The position numbers and the translations under genes were made by a program. The notes under the pieces were generated by a model that saw only the letters and a list, made by a program, of their open reading frames with translations, ran no database searches and was not told the DNA's origin. Positions 1-7,691 of a stretch of 64,000 nucleotides of DNA are shown here, piece after piece; the first letter of the stretch is position 1; each line of letters begins with the position of its first letter. The DNA is taken from assembly GCF_001881565.1 (NCBI RefSeq), contig NZ_MPDJ01000002.1, positions 248,001 to 312,000 of the forward strand, in the 5' to 3' direction. This DNA is from Eisenbergiella tayi (GTDB lineage: Bacteria > Bacillota > Clostridia > Lachnospirales > Lachnospiraceae).

Positions 1-590
1 CTGTACGGCTGGCTGGGCGCAATATTTACCGGGCCTTCCTTTATAGTGAGCATATCCGGGCCGAGCACTGTTCCCATAGGGCCGCTTCTGGATTTGTCGC
101 CAATCGCACAGAAGCCCGTATACAGATATGTATTCTCTCCTTCTGTCATCACGCCCGGATCAAACTGTGGTTCATCCCCTTCTTTTTCTCCCAGACGTGT
201 GCCGTCCGCATAATGGACATATCCGTAGAATTCATATTCGCCTGCCGGCGTATCGCACACCGCCACGGATACCACAGGTACCTTATCCAGGACATAATAG
301 AGATAGTATCTGCCGTCCGGCCCCACCGTCACGTCCGGTGCATACAGACACATATAGCCGTCCGGATTCAGCGGATCCTGCGTTTTCCGGTAAATCACTC
401 CTTCATAACGCCAATCCCCCAAATCATCCGCCGGAGCGGACCAGCATACATAATCATTCAGACAGTATGCATGGCCGCGGAAACGGTCATGGGAGCCGTA
501 AATATAGACTCTGTCATTAAATACATAAGGTTCTCCGTCAGGGATATATTCCCAGGACGGAAGATAAGGATTATATGCTTGTTTTTTCAT
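1..590 (-). CDS. Glycoside hydrolase family 43 protein, N-terminal part (cut by window edge)
   Basis: The reading frame runs from an ATG at 590 off the left edge, giving about 196 residues. The N-terminus contains YIYGSHDRF followed by the segment YAPDVTVGPDGRYYLYY and later DPGVMTEG, the early blade motifs of the five-bladed GH43 propeller; the Asp in GSHD and the Asp in YAPD fit the positions of the catalytic base and pKa modulator. The general acid Glu would lie beyond the edge. There is no signal peptide, so the enzyme probably acts in the cytoplasm on imported oligosaccharides (GH43 members are mostly beta-xylosidases and arabinofuranosidases). It follows a hydrolase and a GPH-type sugar symporter on the same strand, but a strong hairpin at 704-756 separates it from them. 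Substrate cannot be decided from this fragment. Confidence 0.85.
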   Translation of the reverse strand, partial: MKKQAYNPYLPSWEYIPDGEPYVFNDRVYIYGSHDRFRGHAYCLNDYVCWSAPADDLGDWRYEGVIYRKTQDPLNPDGYMCLYAPDVTVGPDGRYYLYYVLDKVPVVSVAVCDTPAGEYEFYGYVHYADGTRLGEKEGDEPQFDPGVMTEGENTYLYTGFCAIGDKSRSGPMGTVLGPDMLTIKEGPVNIAPSQPY

Positions 591-703
591 ACTTTTGCTG
601 TACCTTCCCTTCCGAAGCCCGGCTGACAAACGGACAGACACAGGCCTTTTTTATTTCTTATTTTTTCATATACCTTTGGGGAAAGCAATGACTTATCCTT
701 ATG

Positions 704-756
704 AAAAAATTGATTTATTATCATATTGTGACGGAATGATAATAAATCAATTTTTT
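704..756 (-). terminator. Perfect hairpin terminator
   Basis: A perfect 20-bp stem (704-723 with 737-756) around a 13-nt loop, with six A on one side and six T on the other, so it can terminate in either direction. It lies just downstream of the hydrolase gene ending at 789 and upstream of the GH43 gene. Confidence 0.85.
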
Positions 757-788
757 CTGCTTCCTGGAGAACTCCTGTAATTCTTCCC

Positions 789-2816
789 TTATTTCACCAC
801 TACCCGTACCCTGTCCAGATTCCGGCACTGTACGAATATATCGTCCAGCTTTCCATCCCTGCTGCTCTGGACCTTCAGCACAGGAAAATAGATCCCCGGC
901 TTTTCAAACACATGCGTCGTTTTTACATATGCGATACGTCCGTCCTCTTCTTTTACCAAATCTTCATATTTGCTGAAATCATCCGTCCTTTCGTAATCCC
1001 ATGCTGCCGCCGTCACCCTTCCTGCCATAGGCGGCACTTCAATTCTGGCGGTAAAGGAAACCGGCTCACCGGCTTTTACGATAATGCTTTTTTCCCCATT
1101 CGCCCTTGCATCCACTACAGGCTGAAGGCCGCCACGCTCTCCGGCTGTTTCCGGCACCTTTATCTGTCCGTCTTCCAGACGGTAGCTGGTGGTGGGCAGC
1201 GGAGCGATCCCTTTTTCACACCAGTCCGCCAAATCCAGCAGGGCCTGATGAAGAATCCCCAGATAATCTACCTGATGCTGTTTGTCATCCAGATAACCAG
1301 CCCTGTCATCATGAATACAGTGGTCATTATAATACAGACGGAACCAGTTCTCCTCATCCCCGTCCTTTGCCTTTCTCACCGCGTTCCGGTACCAGTCTCC
1401 GTGCCATGCCAGAGCGCTTTCATCCAAAATGCTGCAGACCGCAATCACTTTTCCGTTGATCCGTCCGTCTGGCACACTCCCGCCTCCATTCTGCGCGATC
1501 AAAGGCGCGATCAGCACAGGCAGCTGGGGATAAAGAGGTTTTCCGTCCTCATCACGGTACTGGTCATATACCCGGTAGCTCGCATCGGGAACCTGATGGC
1601 GCTGAAGAGTCTGCATCGCCAGATAATCGCTGTTATCGATCATTATCTGATCCCCTTCCGCCAGACCTGCCAGGGAATCCGTTCCATTACTGCCGTCATA
1701 GGCACTGCTCACGTTAAGAAGCTCTCCCTCAATTTTATCAATCGGACATTCCTTTCCCTTTGCCCTGCCGCTCATGACACGGATGCGGCTGTGATAAAGA
1801 CAGGCGTCTTCAGCAGGAAGCTCCGACAGCCGGATTACCGGAGTTTCATTGTTGCCGATTAACGTATTCAGCCAGCTGTTATCCACACTGTTATATATCT
1901 CTTCTGCCGATTTCTTTTCTTTATAAATCAGTTCTTTCACCGTAGTGACAAACCGGACCCTGTCCTTTGCCTCCATACTGTCCGGATCCGAACCCGCAAA
2001 GCCGGGCTTTGTCCAGAAATCCGTGAAATACTGGGGATATATCTGATATATCATGGGAGCGAGAACCATCAGGGCGCCGTCTCCCATAAAGGGCCAGCTG
2101 AACCATCCCCTTTCAGGGAAGCCCATTCTCGAGGCTTCCCTCAGCACTTCCTGCTGCTGTGGGGTCAATCCTTCGTAAATATCCCCGCTTCCGCCTGATT
2201 CCATGGCGTCCACTATTTTTTCCAGTCCTTTTTTGCCCAATACACGCATCACCCGTACTCTCGGGCAGAACACATTCGGAGTCGCCATAGGGTTCGCCAG
2301 CACATAGGGTACGCCGCCATCCCACACACCTTCCGTCATTTCCATACAGCTCATGGTTTTAAAGCTGCCGCCGCTTCCCCCGAAAATATACCCGTACGGC
2401 CGATGCTCATAACCGTAGATTCTCTGAGCCGTTTTACGGCCGAACTGCGCGCCGTTGGCGCTGGACCTATAGAGCCGTTCTCCTCCCGTCAGCGTAAAGC
2501 CACCCTGATTCGTGACCACATAGTAAGCCCCGTGGGACAGGGCAAAACTGATTTTGTCGTCTTCCCCCGTCAGAGACTCGCTCATATGCTCATCCTCCGG
2601 CGCAGGCGAAACATATTGAAAAAAACGTCCTTCATACTTTTCCTTTTCCGGGAAATACAGGCAGAACTTCACCTGTGTTCCCCCTTCCTCCGTTCCGAGA
2701 AAGCCCCCATGCACAAAATAATGTCTGACCGGCTTCTCTCTCCATTCTTCCACGTCAATATAGGGGCGGGAGAAATAAGGATCCTCCTCCGGAACATACA
2801 ATTTTTTCTCCTGCAT
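789..2816 (-). CDS. Large predicted alpha/beta-hydrolase (tannase/esterase-like)
   Basis: 675 residues without a signal peptide. The early part contains a nucleophile-elbow-like GGSGGSF motif (about residue 147) preceded by a strand, followed by a region resembling the lid of tannase/feruloyl-esterase-like enzymes. The last 100 or so residues (GEPVSFTARIEVPP onward) look like a beta-sandwich, PKD-like domain. A serine ester hydrolase acting on decorated plant sugars or phenolics would suit its position between a GPH sugar symporter (stop 5 nt before this start) and a GH43 enzyme. I do not recognise the exact family; the hydrolase assignment rests on the elbow motif and context, and no catalytic Asp/His can be assigned with certainty. 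Confidence 0.55.
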   Translation of the reverse strand: MQEKKLYVPEEDPYFSRPYIDVEEWREKPVRHYFVHGGFLGTEEGGTQVKFCLYFPEKEKYEGRFFQYVSPAPEDEHMSESLTGEDDKISFALSHGAYYVVTNQGGFTLTGGERLYRSSANGAQFGRKTAQRIYGYEHRPYGYIFGGSGGSFKTMSCMEMTEGVWDGGVPYVLANPMATPNVFCPRVRVMRVLGKKGLEKIVDAMESGGSGDIYEGLTPQQQEVLREASRMGFPERGWFSWPFMGDGALMVLAPMIYQIYPQYFTDFWTKPGFAGSDPDSMEAKDRVRFVTTVKELIYKEKKSAEEIYNSVDNSWLNTLIGNNETPVIRLSELPAEDACLYHSRIRVMSGRAKGKECPIDKIEGELLNVSSAYDGSNGTDSLAGLAEGDQIMIDNSDYLAMQTLQRHQVPDASYRVYDQYRDEDGKPLYPQLPVLIAPLIAQNGGGSVPDGRINGKVIAVCSILDESALAWHGDWYRNAVRKAKDGDEENWFRLYYNDHCIHDDRAGYLDDKQHQVDYLGILHQALLDLADWCEKGIAPLPTTSYRLEDGQIKVPETAGERGGLQPVVDARANGEKSIIVKAGEPVSFTARIEVPPMAGRVTAAAWDYERTDDFSKYEDLVKEEDGRIAYVKTTHVFEKPGIYFPVLKVQSSRDGKLDDIFVQCRNLDRVRVVVK

Positions 2817-2821
2817 TGTTA

Positions 2822-4213
2822 TTATCCCTCCTGCTGTCCTGCAGCCTTTTCTGCTATTGTTTTGCGTCGTTCTTCATTATCTGTTTTTATCTGCGGCATC
2901 AGTTTATCCAGCTTGTAAAGCAGAAGGCTTATGGCTACCGCTACCCATAAAACCGCGGGAACTATGCTGAATAAAGAACGTATCATCATGATGGCGCTGT
3001 CCGGGATTAAAGACATATCTCCCACATAGCCGGACACCGACAACAATACTCCAAGAACACCCGCGCCAATAGATGAACCTATTTTGGTTGCAAAACCGGT
3101 CACACATCCCAGGGTCCCTTCCATACGCTGCATTCCCTTCCATTCATTGAAGCTGGCGCATTCAATAATCAGCAGATTAATCAGCATGGAAATCGGAACG
3201 CTTCCCACTCCATAGCAGACCGCGGCAATCCCCAGAAGGACCATGTTCCCTCCTGCAAAGAAGTTAATTATATATCCGAGCGCACTGACAAAGCAGCCCA
3301 CAAACATCAGCTTTGCAGTGGAAAATCTTTTTATAACAGCCGGGAAAATAATGACTGTCGGTATTCCAATCATCTGTATCGCGCTGATAATTCCCATCTT
3401 TGATACATCCCTGGCAACATAGGTGAAATAATAAACATTCACCCCCATGTTCATTACGAAATTAGACACAAACATAATCAGAGCCACAATATAGATGTAC
3501 GGATTCCTGGTAAGCACTTTTTTCACATCGCGGAAATTGACTTTTTCTTTCTCTCCATTCTCATCAACCACATCCACATCTACTGTTTCCTTTACAAAAA
3601 AGAAACGCATCAGCCCGATTATGGTCAGCGGTATGGCAAACATGGCTATCAGCATGCTCCACCCGGAAGCGCTTGTTGCAAATCTGGACATACAGATAGG
3701 AAATGCAATATTAAATGCAACCGTCCCCAGCATGCTTATGATGCTGCCATAGGAATTGATTGTCACAAACTGCTCCTCATACCGGAAGGCCCTCACCATA
3801 TACACCGTATTATTCGCATTCAGAAATGTGTAAAAAATACTATTTACCAAAGCATACATACACAGAATCCATGCGCTTTTGACAACCGTGCTCCATTGGG
3901 GAGAACAGGAAAACATCAGCCATGTGCAAAACCAGACACCCACAATGCACAATTCATACGGCCGTCCCCGTCCCCATTTCGTATTGGTTTTATCCACAAG
4001 ATAGCCTGCGATAATATCCGTAAACCCGTCCAGCAGCTTGCTGACCACGAGAAGCGTTCCCACCAGCGCAGGATTCATCTTCAGCGTATCCGTACAGTAT
4101 ACGGACAAAAAACCGATTGCCATCAGGGCACAGCCCTGGGATATCGCCCGGCTCTGCCATGCGAGCATACGCCCCGCTCCCACTGCCTTAGGATTCTTTT
4201 CCCTTTTCCCCAT
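2822..4213 (-). CDS. GPH/MFS family sugar:cation symporter
   Basis: 463 residues with about twelve hydrophobic segments. The N-terminal half has the MFS_2/GPH signature region (DGFTDIIAGYLVDKTNTKWGRGRPY, around residues 65-90), typical of glycoside-pentoside-hexuronide:cation symporters such as XynB/MelB relatives. It would import a di- or oligosaccharide or glycoside with Na+ or H+. The start is supported by a GGAGGTAAGG site. It is the first gene of a minus-strand operon with the hydrolase that begins 5 nt after its stop, and is divergent from an AraC regulator whose binding sites probably lie in the shared 137-nt gap. The exact substrate is not visible in the sequence. Confidence 0.88.
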   Translation of the reverse strand: MGKREKNPKAVGAGRMLAWQSRAISQGCALMAIGFLSVYCTDTLKMNPALVGTLLVVSKLLDGFTDIIAGYLVDKTNTKWGRGRPYELCIVGVWFCTWLMFSCSPQWSTVVKSAWILCMYALVNSIFYTFLNANNTVYMVRAFRYEEQFVTINSYGSIISMLGTVAFNIAFPICMSRFATSASGWSMLIAMFAIPLTIIGLMRFFFVKETVDVDVVDENGEKEKVNFRDVKKVLTRNPYIYIVALIMFVSNFVMNMGVNVYYFTYVARDVSKMGIISAIQMIGIPTVIIFPAVIKRFSTAKLMFVGCFVSALGYIINFFAGGNMVLLGIAAVCYGVGSVPISMLINLLIIECASFNEWKGMQRMEGTLGCVTGFATKIGSSIGAGVLGVLLSVSGYVGDMSLIPDSAIMMIRSLFSIVPAVLWVAVAISLLLYKLDKLMPQIKTDNEERRKTIAEKAAGQQEG

Positions 4214-4280
4214 AATTCCCTTACCTCCTGTCAGTTGTTACTTCCTGTTAACAATGATTTATATTGGCATCATAGACTAT

Positions 4281-4327
4281 TTTTTATGTTATTTATATCA
4301 ATATATTTGTTTTTATGTTATTATATT
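4281..4327. promoter_or_regulatory. Direct repeat, candidate AraC-type operator
   Basis: Two near-identical 18-nt copies of TTTTTATGTTATTTATAT-like sequence at 4281-4298 and 4310-4327, 29 bp apart (about three helical turns), in the gap between the symporter gene and the divergent AraC gene. AraC-family dimers bind direct repeats of this kind. The DNA is A/T-rich, so chance similarity is possible. Confidence 0.45.
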
Positions 4328-4350
4328 TACAAAAGTTTTCAGGAGGCTTT

Positions 4351-5517
4351 ATGGATCTGGATTATTTTCTCGATCAATATTATCAGGCGACACATATACC
4401 GGTCAGTTTTTTTCAGGACAGGGCACTTGTGAGCAAATCTTCTTTATCCCTGCAGGATTTCAACCTTCCCCTTATTCTGCTCAACGGCCTGTCTGATCCG
4501 CTTCCGGAATTATGGTACAGCTATACCTCAGAGTATCTCTATTTTGGAGGATTTACCATAGAAGAAGAAAATGGTATTCTTTTTGTCGGTCCTGTACTGC
4601 CTTCCGAGTGCCTTCCCCGTCAGGCGGAAACCATACTCCGAAGGCTCGGACGCTCTGCGAAGGACTCGGCTTCCCTGCGGGCCTATTTTGCCGGGAATAT
4701 ATCCTGTGATCTTTCCGCCTTACTGGCTCATCTGCGTTTTCTTCAATATGCCTTCAACAGAAAAAAAGAAGCCGATATTGCCAGGCTTCCTTTTACATGG
4801 AATATTCCTTATCCTGTTTTGGAGGATATACCCATTGAATTAAGGCAGTCCATAGACCCTGCCGATTCATGGGGAGAACGTACTCTGATTTCCTACCTGC
4901 GCTATGGCCGGCTGGATGATATGGAAAGGCTGCTGGATGAAGAATTTGTACATTCAGAGAACTGGAACACGATTCCAATCGAATATATGCGCAGCTATGT
5001 ACTCAGCGCCAATGTAATGGCATCCAGGACCGCCTGTCAGTCAGGTGTTGATTTTAATCTTGCCAATGGCATTGCGTCCCATTATCTGGATAAAATTCTC
5101 CAGGTCAGGACAAAATCGGAATTATCTTATTTATTTTATGACTTTTTCCGGGACTATACCCGGCGCGTAGCCCGTATACAGCAGCTCAGCTCCCCTTCCA
5201 AAACCGTACGGCTGATTAACCAGTACATCCAGGCCCATTTATATGAAAAAATAACCCCGACCATCATTGCGGAGAACCTGCACGGAAACTGTTCCTATCT
5301 GTGCACGCACTTTCGAAAGGAAACAGGAAGAACCATTTCTGTTTTTATCCAGGAATGCAAGATTAAAGAAGCGGAACGTCTTCTGAGTTATAAAGATTTT
5401 TCGATCGTAACGATCGGGGAAATGCTTGGTTTTTCATCACAAAGCTATTTCTGCAGTGTATTTAAAAAGATTACCGGCAAGACACCAAAGGAATACAGAG
5501 CGGAATCATTTTCCTGA
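4351..5517 (+). CDS. AraC-family transcriptional regulator
   Basis: 388 residues from the ATG at 4351, which has an AGGAGG site 4 nt before it; an upstream in-frame ATG at 4315 has no such site. The last 100 residues form the AraC/XylS double helix-turn-helix (IIAENLHGNCSYLCTHFRKETG and VTIGEMLGFSSQSYFCSVFKKITG). The N-terminal 280 residues are a poorly conserved sensor region of the kind seen in Lachnospiraceae sugar-operon activators. It is divergent from the symporter/hydrolase operon and likely controls it in response to the transported sugar. The final codons form one arm of a hairpin at 5493-5530. Confidence 0.92.
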   Translation: MDLDYFLDQYYQATHIPVSFFQDRALVSKSSLSLQDFNLPLILLNGLSDPLPELWYSYTSEYLYFGGFTIEEENGILFVGPVLPSECLPRQAETILRRLGRSAKDSASLRAYFAGNISCDLSALLAHLRFLQYAFNRKKEADIARLPFTWNIPYPVLEDIPIELRQSIDPADSWGERTLISYLRYGRLDDMERLLDEEFVHSENWNTIPIEYMRSYVLSANVMASRTACQSGVDFNLANGIASHYLDKILQVRTKSELSYLFYDFFRDYTRRVARIQQLSSPSKTVRLINQYIQAHLYEKITPTIIAENLHGNCSYLCTHFRKETGRTISVFIQECKIKEAERLLSYKDFSIVTIGEMLGFSSQSYFCSVFKKITGKTPKEYRAESFS

Positions 5518-5530
5518 TTCCGCTCTGTAT
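5493..5530. terminator. Hairpin overlapping the AraC stop codon, between convergent genes
   Basis: A perfect 16-bp stem (5493-5508 with 5515-5530) with a 6-nt loop. The left arm encodes the last codons of the AraC gene and the loop reaches up to the stop codon. There is no clear T-tract, but its place between convergent genes suggests transcript-end formation. Confidence 0.55.
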
Positions 5531-5562
5531 CCGGCCTTATCGATATCATATTCCAATGAATC

Positions 5563-6465
5563 TCAGAATCCCTGTTCTTCAAGGCATTCCGCCGCCAAAG
5601 GCGCCCAGCGTGATGTATGCTTAAACAAAGGGGTTTCATCCTCTCCGTTATACAGCGCGCCTCCGTGAGGCCCTTCGCCAAAAGTATGCAGTTCATAAGG
5701 AACGCCCCTTCCTGCCAGCTCATAGCAAAAAAGCAATGCATGCCGGGGATCATCCTTGTGCGTCTGAAAAACAAACATAGGCGGACAGTCCGAATGAATA
5801 TTTCTGACGGGATCATACTTACACCGCTCTGCCTGCTCCTTAAAGTCAAAAGCAAACATACCGGAATCCTGTATACCGCTGTCAGACATAGCTCCATAAA
5901 GGATTAAGGCGGCATCCGGCCTTGAGGAAACACGTTCCGCAGCATCCTCTGCCTGCGGATTTCCATACGAAAACTGTGTGGCTGCATAAGCGGAAAGCAT
6001 GCCGCCGGCCGAAAATCCGCCGATTGCAATCTTATCCGGACATATCCCCAGCTCATCCGCATGCAGACGCAGGTACCGGATCGCCGCCAGTCCGTCCTCA
6101 CCGGCGCTGATCCTCACATCCAGCTTGTCACTATCCTTCTGCTTTGCGGGATCCACATGGTAATCGAGAATGGCCACATTAATACCCGCCCTGTAAAAAT
6201 ACTCTGCCACTGGTTTTGCTTCATTTGAAGATTTGAACAGAAAGGCGCCCCCGGCGCACACAACAAAAATCCCTCTCCTTTTCCCCTCATGAACCGGTTT
6301 AAGCGCCAGACGGGATGTAAAGCCCATATCCGTACGAAGCTCTGTAATCACCCATCCTTCTTCCTTTATTTTTTCCATCATATCAGCCCATTTTGCCGTT
6401 TTCACTTCAGTCAGCGACGTCCAGTCCTGATCCACATAATCCGGTTTATCCATTTTTCCGCCCAT
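5563..6465 (-). CDS. Alpha/beta-hydrolase, acetyl-esterase-like (BD-FAE/AXE type)
   Basis: 300 residues. The oxyanion region VCAGGAFLFKSSNEAKPVAEYFYRAG corresponds to the HGGG-type loop of hormone-sensitive-lipase/BD-FAE esterases, and the nucleophile elbow is GGFSAGG (about residue 150). Downstream, FVFQTHKDDPRH carries the catalytic Asp region and FGEGPHGGAL the His. Such cytoplasmic esterases remove acetyl or similar groups from xylo-oligosaccharides. It lies next to the AraC/symporter/GH43 genes, which supports a role in breakdown of acylated glycans. The start has an AAAGGAAAGG site. Confidence 0.8.
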   Translation of the reverse strand: MGGKMDKPDYVDQDWTSLTEVKTAKWADMMEKIKEEGWVITELRTDMGFTSRLALKPVHEGKRRGIFVVCAGGAFLFKSSNEAKPVAEYFYRAGINVAILDYHVDPAKQKDSDKLDVRISAGEDGLAAIRYLRLHADELGICPDKIAIGGFSAGGMLSAYAATQFSYGNPQAEDAAERVSSRPDAALILYGAMSDSGIQDSGMFAFDFKEQAERCKYDPVRNIHSDCPPMFVFQTHKDDPRHALLFCYELAGRGVPYELHTFGEGPHGGALYNGEDETPLFKHTSRWAPLAAECLEEQGF

Positions 6466-6782
6466 ACCTTTCCTTTTTCTGTCATCATACTGATTCTATT
6501 ATCTGTCCTACAGACAGAATAAGCAACTTCTTTCCAACACTTCCGGCTTCCTTTTACGGCTGCCGAAGATACGAAGTGCGGAGCAGATGCGGGCAGTAAC
6601 AGATGTAATACGGAAAGCCGCATACTATCAAAAATGTGATTTACTATTTATAAAATATATGGTACGTTTTATTAACAAGGCTCTTTATCAGCCGTTAAAT
6701 AGGACTGTATCTGTATGCCCCGGAGGGAAATCGTATATAGGAGTGAATTACAGCGGTAAAACGTACATGGAAGGGAGTTGCA
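6466..6782. other. Divergent intergenic region
   Basis: 317 nt between the esterase gene (minus) and the nitroreductase fusion (plus). I see no gene, riboswitch or repeat. The right end carries a GAAGGGAG ribosome site for the fusion gene; no convincing promoter with a consensus -35 and -10 stands out. Confidence 0.5.
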
Positions 6783-7607
6783 ATGGAACAATTTGATGCT
6801 CTGATCAAAAAGGACGATTCAGGCAGACTGACAATCGTCGAAGTTCCGTTCGATGCAAGAACGGTATTCAATAAACCTAAAGGAACCATTTATGTAAGCG
6901 GTACAATCAATAACATTGCGTACCGAAGTAAATTACTGTCCCGGGGAGGTGGTAAATTTATTATGGTTTTGGATAAAGCCATGCAGAAGTCCATCGGGTT
7001 TGACGGGCAGGCAATGACTGCGAATATCACGATGTCTGCCGAAAATCTGCAGCCTGTCCGTGACGTTCCTGAGAAGCCTGCAGATATCACGTGTGGCATG
7101 GATGTGCTTACTGCGATAAAAACACGGCAGAGTATACGAAAATTCTCCTCCAAACCAGTCAGCCAGGATATGGTAAATACGGTTCTTTGTGCAGGTATGT
7201 GTGCCCCAACCGCTAAAAATAAGCGTCCGTATCATTTTATTGTAATAAGGGACAGACATATACTGTCAGACCTGGCCCGGCATAATCCCAATGCTGCCAT
7301 GCTGGAATTCTCCGCGGGAGCGATTGTCATCTGCGGTGATAAAAACAGGGAGGGATTAAAAGAGTTCCTGTATGCAGACTGCGCCGCTGCCACACAAAAC
7401 ATGCTGCTCAGTATTCATGGCTTAGGGCTTGGAGGCGTTTGGTGCGGTGTGGCATCCAATTCTGAATGGCGGAAACTTCTGATTGAGCAGTTAACACTTC
7501 CCAATAAACTGGAACCCGTTTCTGTGATTGGTTTTGGGTGGCCTGATGAGGGAAAGGAATTAAATTCCCGATGGGATACGGCAATGGTTCATTATGAAAA
7601 GTGGTAG
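6783..7607 (+). CDS. DUF1905 domain fused to nitroreductase-family protein
   Basis: 274 residues. Residues 1 to about 88 match the DUF1905 beta-barrel (FDARTVFNKPKGTIYVSGTI, then RGGGKFIMVLDKAMQKSIG), which often stands alone or is paired with a YdeI-type domain. From about residue 105 the protein is a nitroreductase: TRQSIRKFSSKPV (FMN phosphate-binding Arg-Ser), CAPTAKNKRPYHF, and GLGLGGVWCGV near the C-terminus. Family members are FMN flavoenzymes that reduce nitro, quinone or enone groups using NAD(P)H. The nitroreductase part is somewhat short but complete. The two-domain arrangement suggests the barrel may bind a substrate or act as an accessory domain; this is inference. It stands alone, convergent with the next gene across a hairpin. 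Confidence 0.82.
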   Translation: MEQFDALIKKDDSGRLTIVEVPFDARTVFNKPKGTIYVSGTINNIAYRSKLLSRGGGKFIMVLDKAMQKSIGFDGQAMTANITMSAENLQPVRDVPEKPADITCGMDVLTAIKTRQSIRKFSSKPVSQDMVNTVLCAGMCAPTAKNKRPYHFIVIRDRHILSDLARHNPNAAMLEFSAGAIVICGDKNREGLKEFLYADCAAATQNMLLSIHGLGLGGVWCGVASNSEWRKLLIEQLTLPNKLEPVSVIGFGWPDEGKELNSRWDTAMVHYEKW

Positions 7608-7622
7608 CAGGCATAATCAATT

Positions 7623-7664
7623 ATAATAATAGGACAGTGGTTATTAACGCCGTCCTATTATTAT
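7623..7664. terminator. Bidirectional hairpin terminator
   Basis: A perfect 13-bp stem (7623-7635 with 7652-7664) with A/T-rich flanks between convergent genes (nitroreductase fusion and zinc-ribbon/TPR protein). Confidence 0.75.
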
Positions 7665-7691
7665 GGTATATAAAGTTCCCATAAAATAACT

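Noticed and set aside
912..1862. 316-residue frame on the plus strand
   Set aside because: Antisense to the 675-residue hydrolase gene and lacking a ribosome site.
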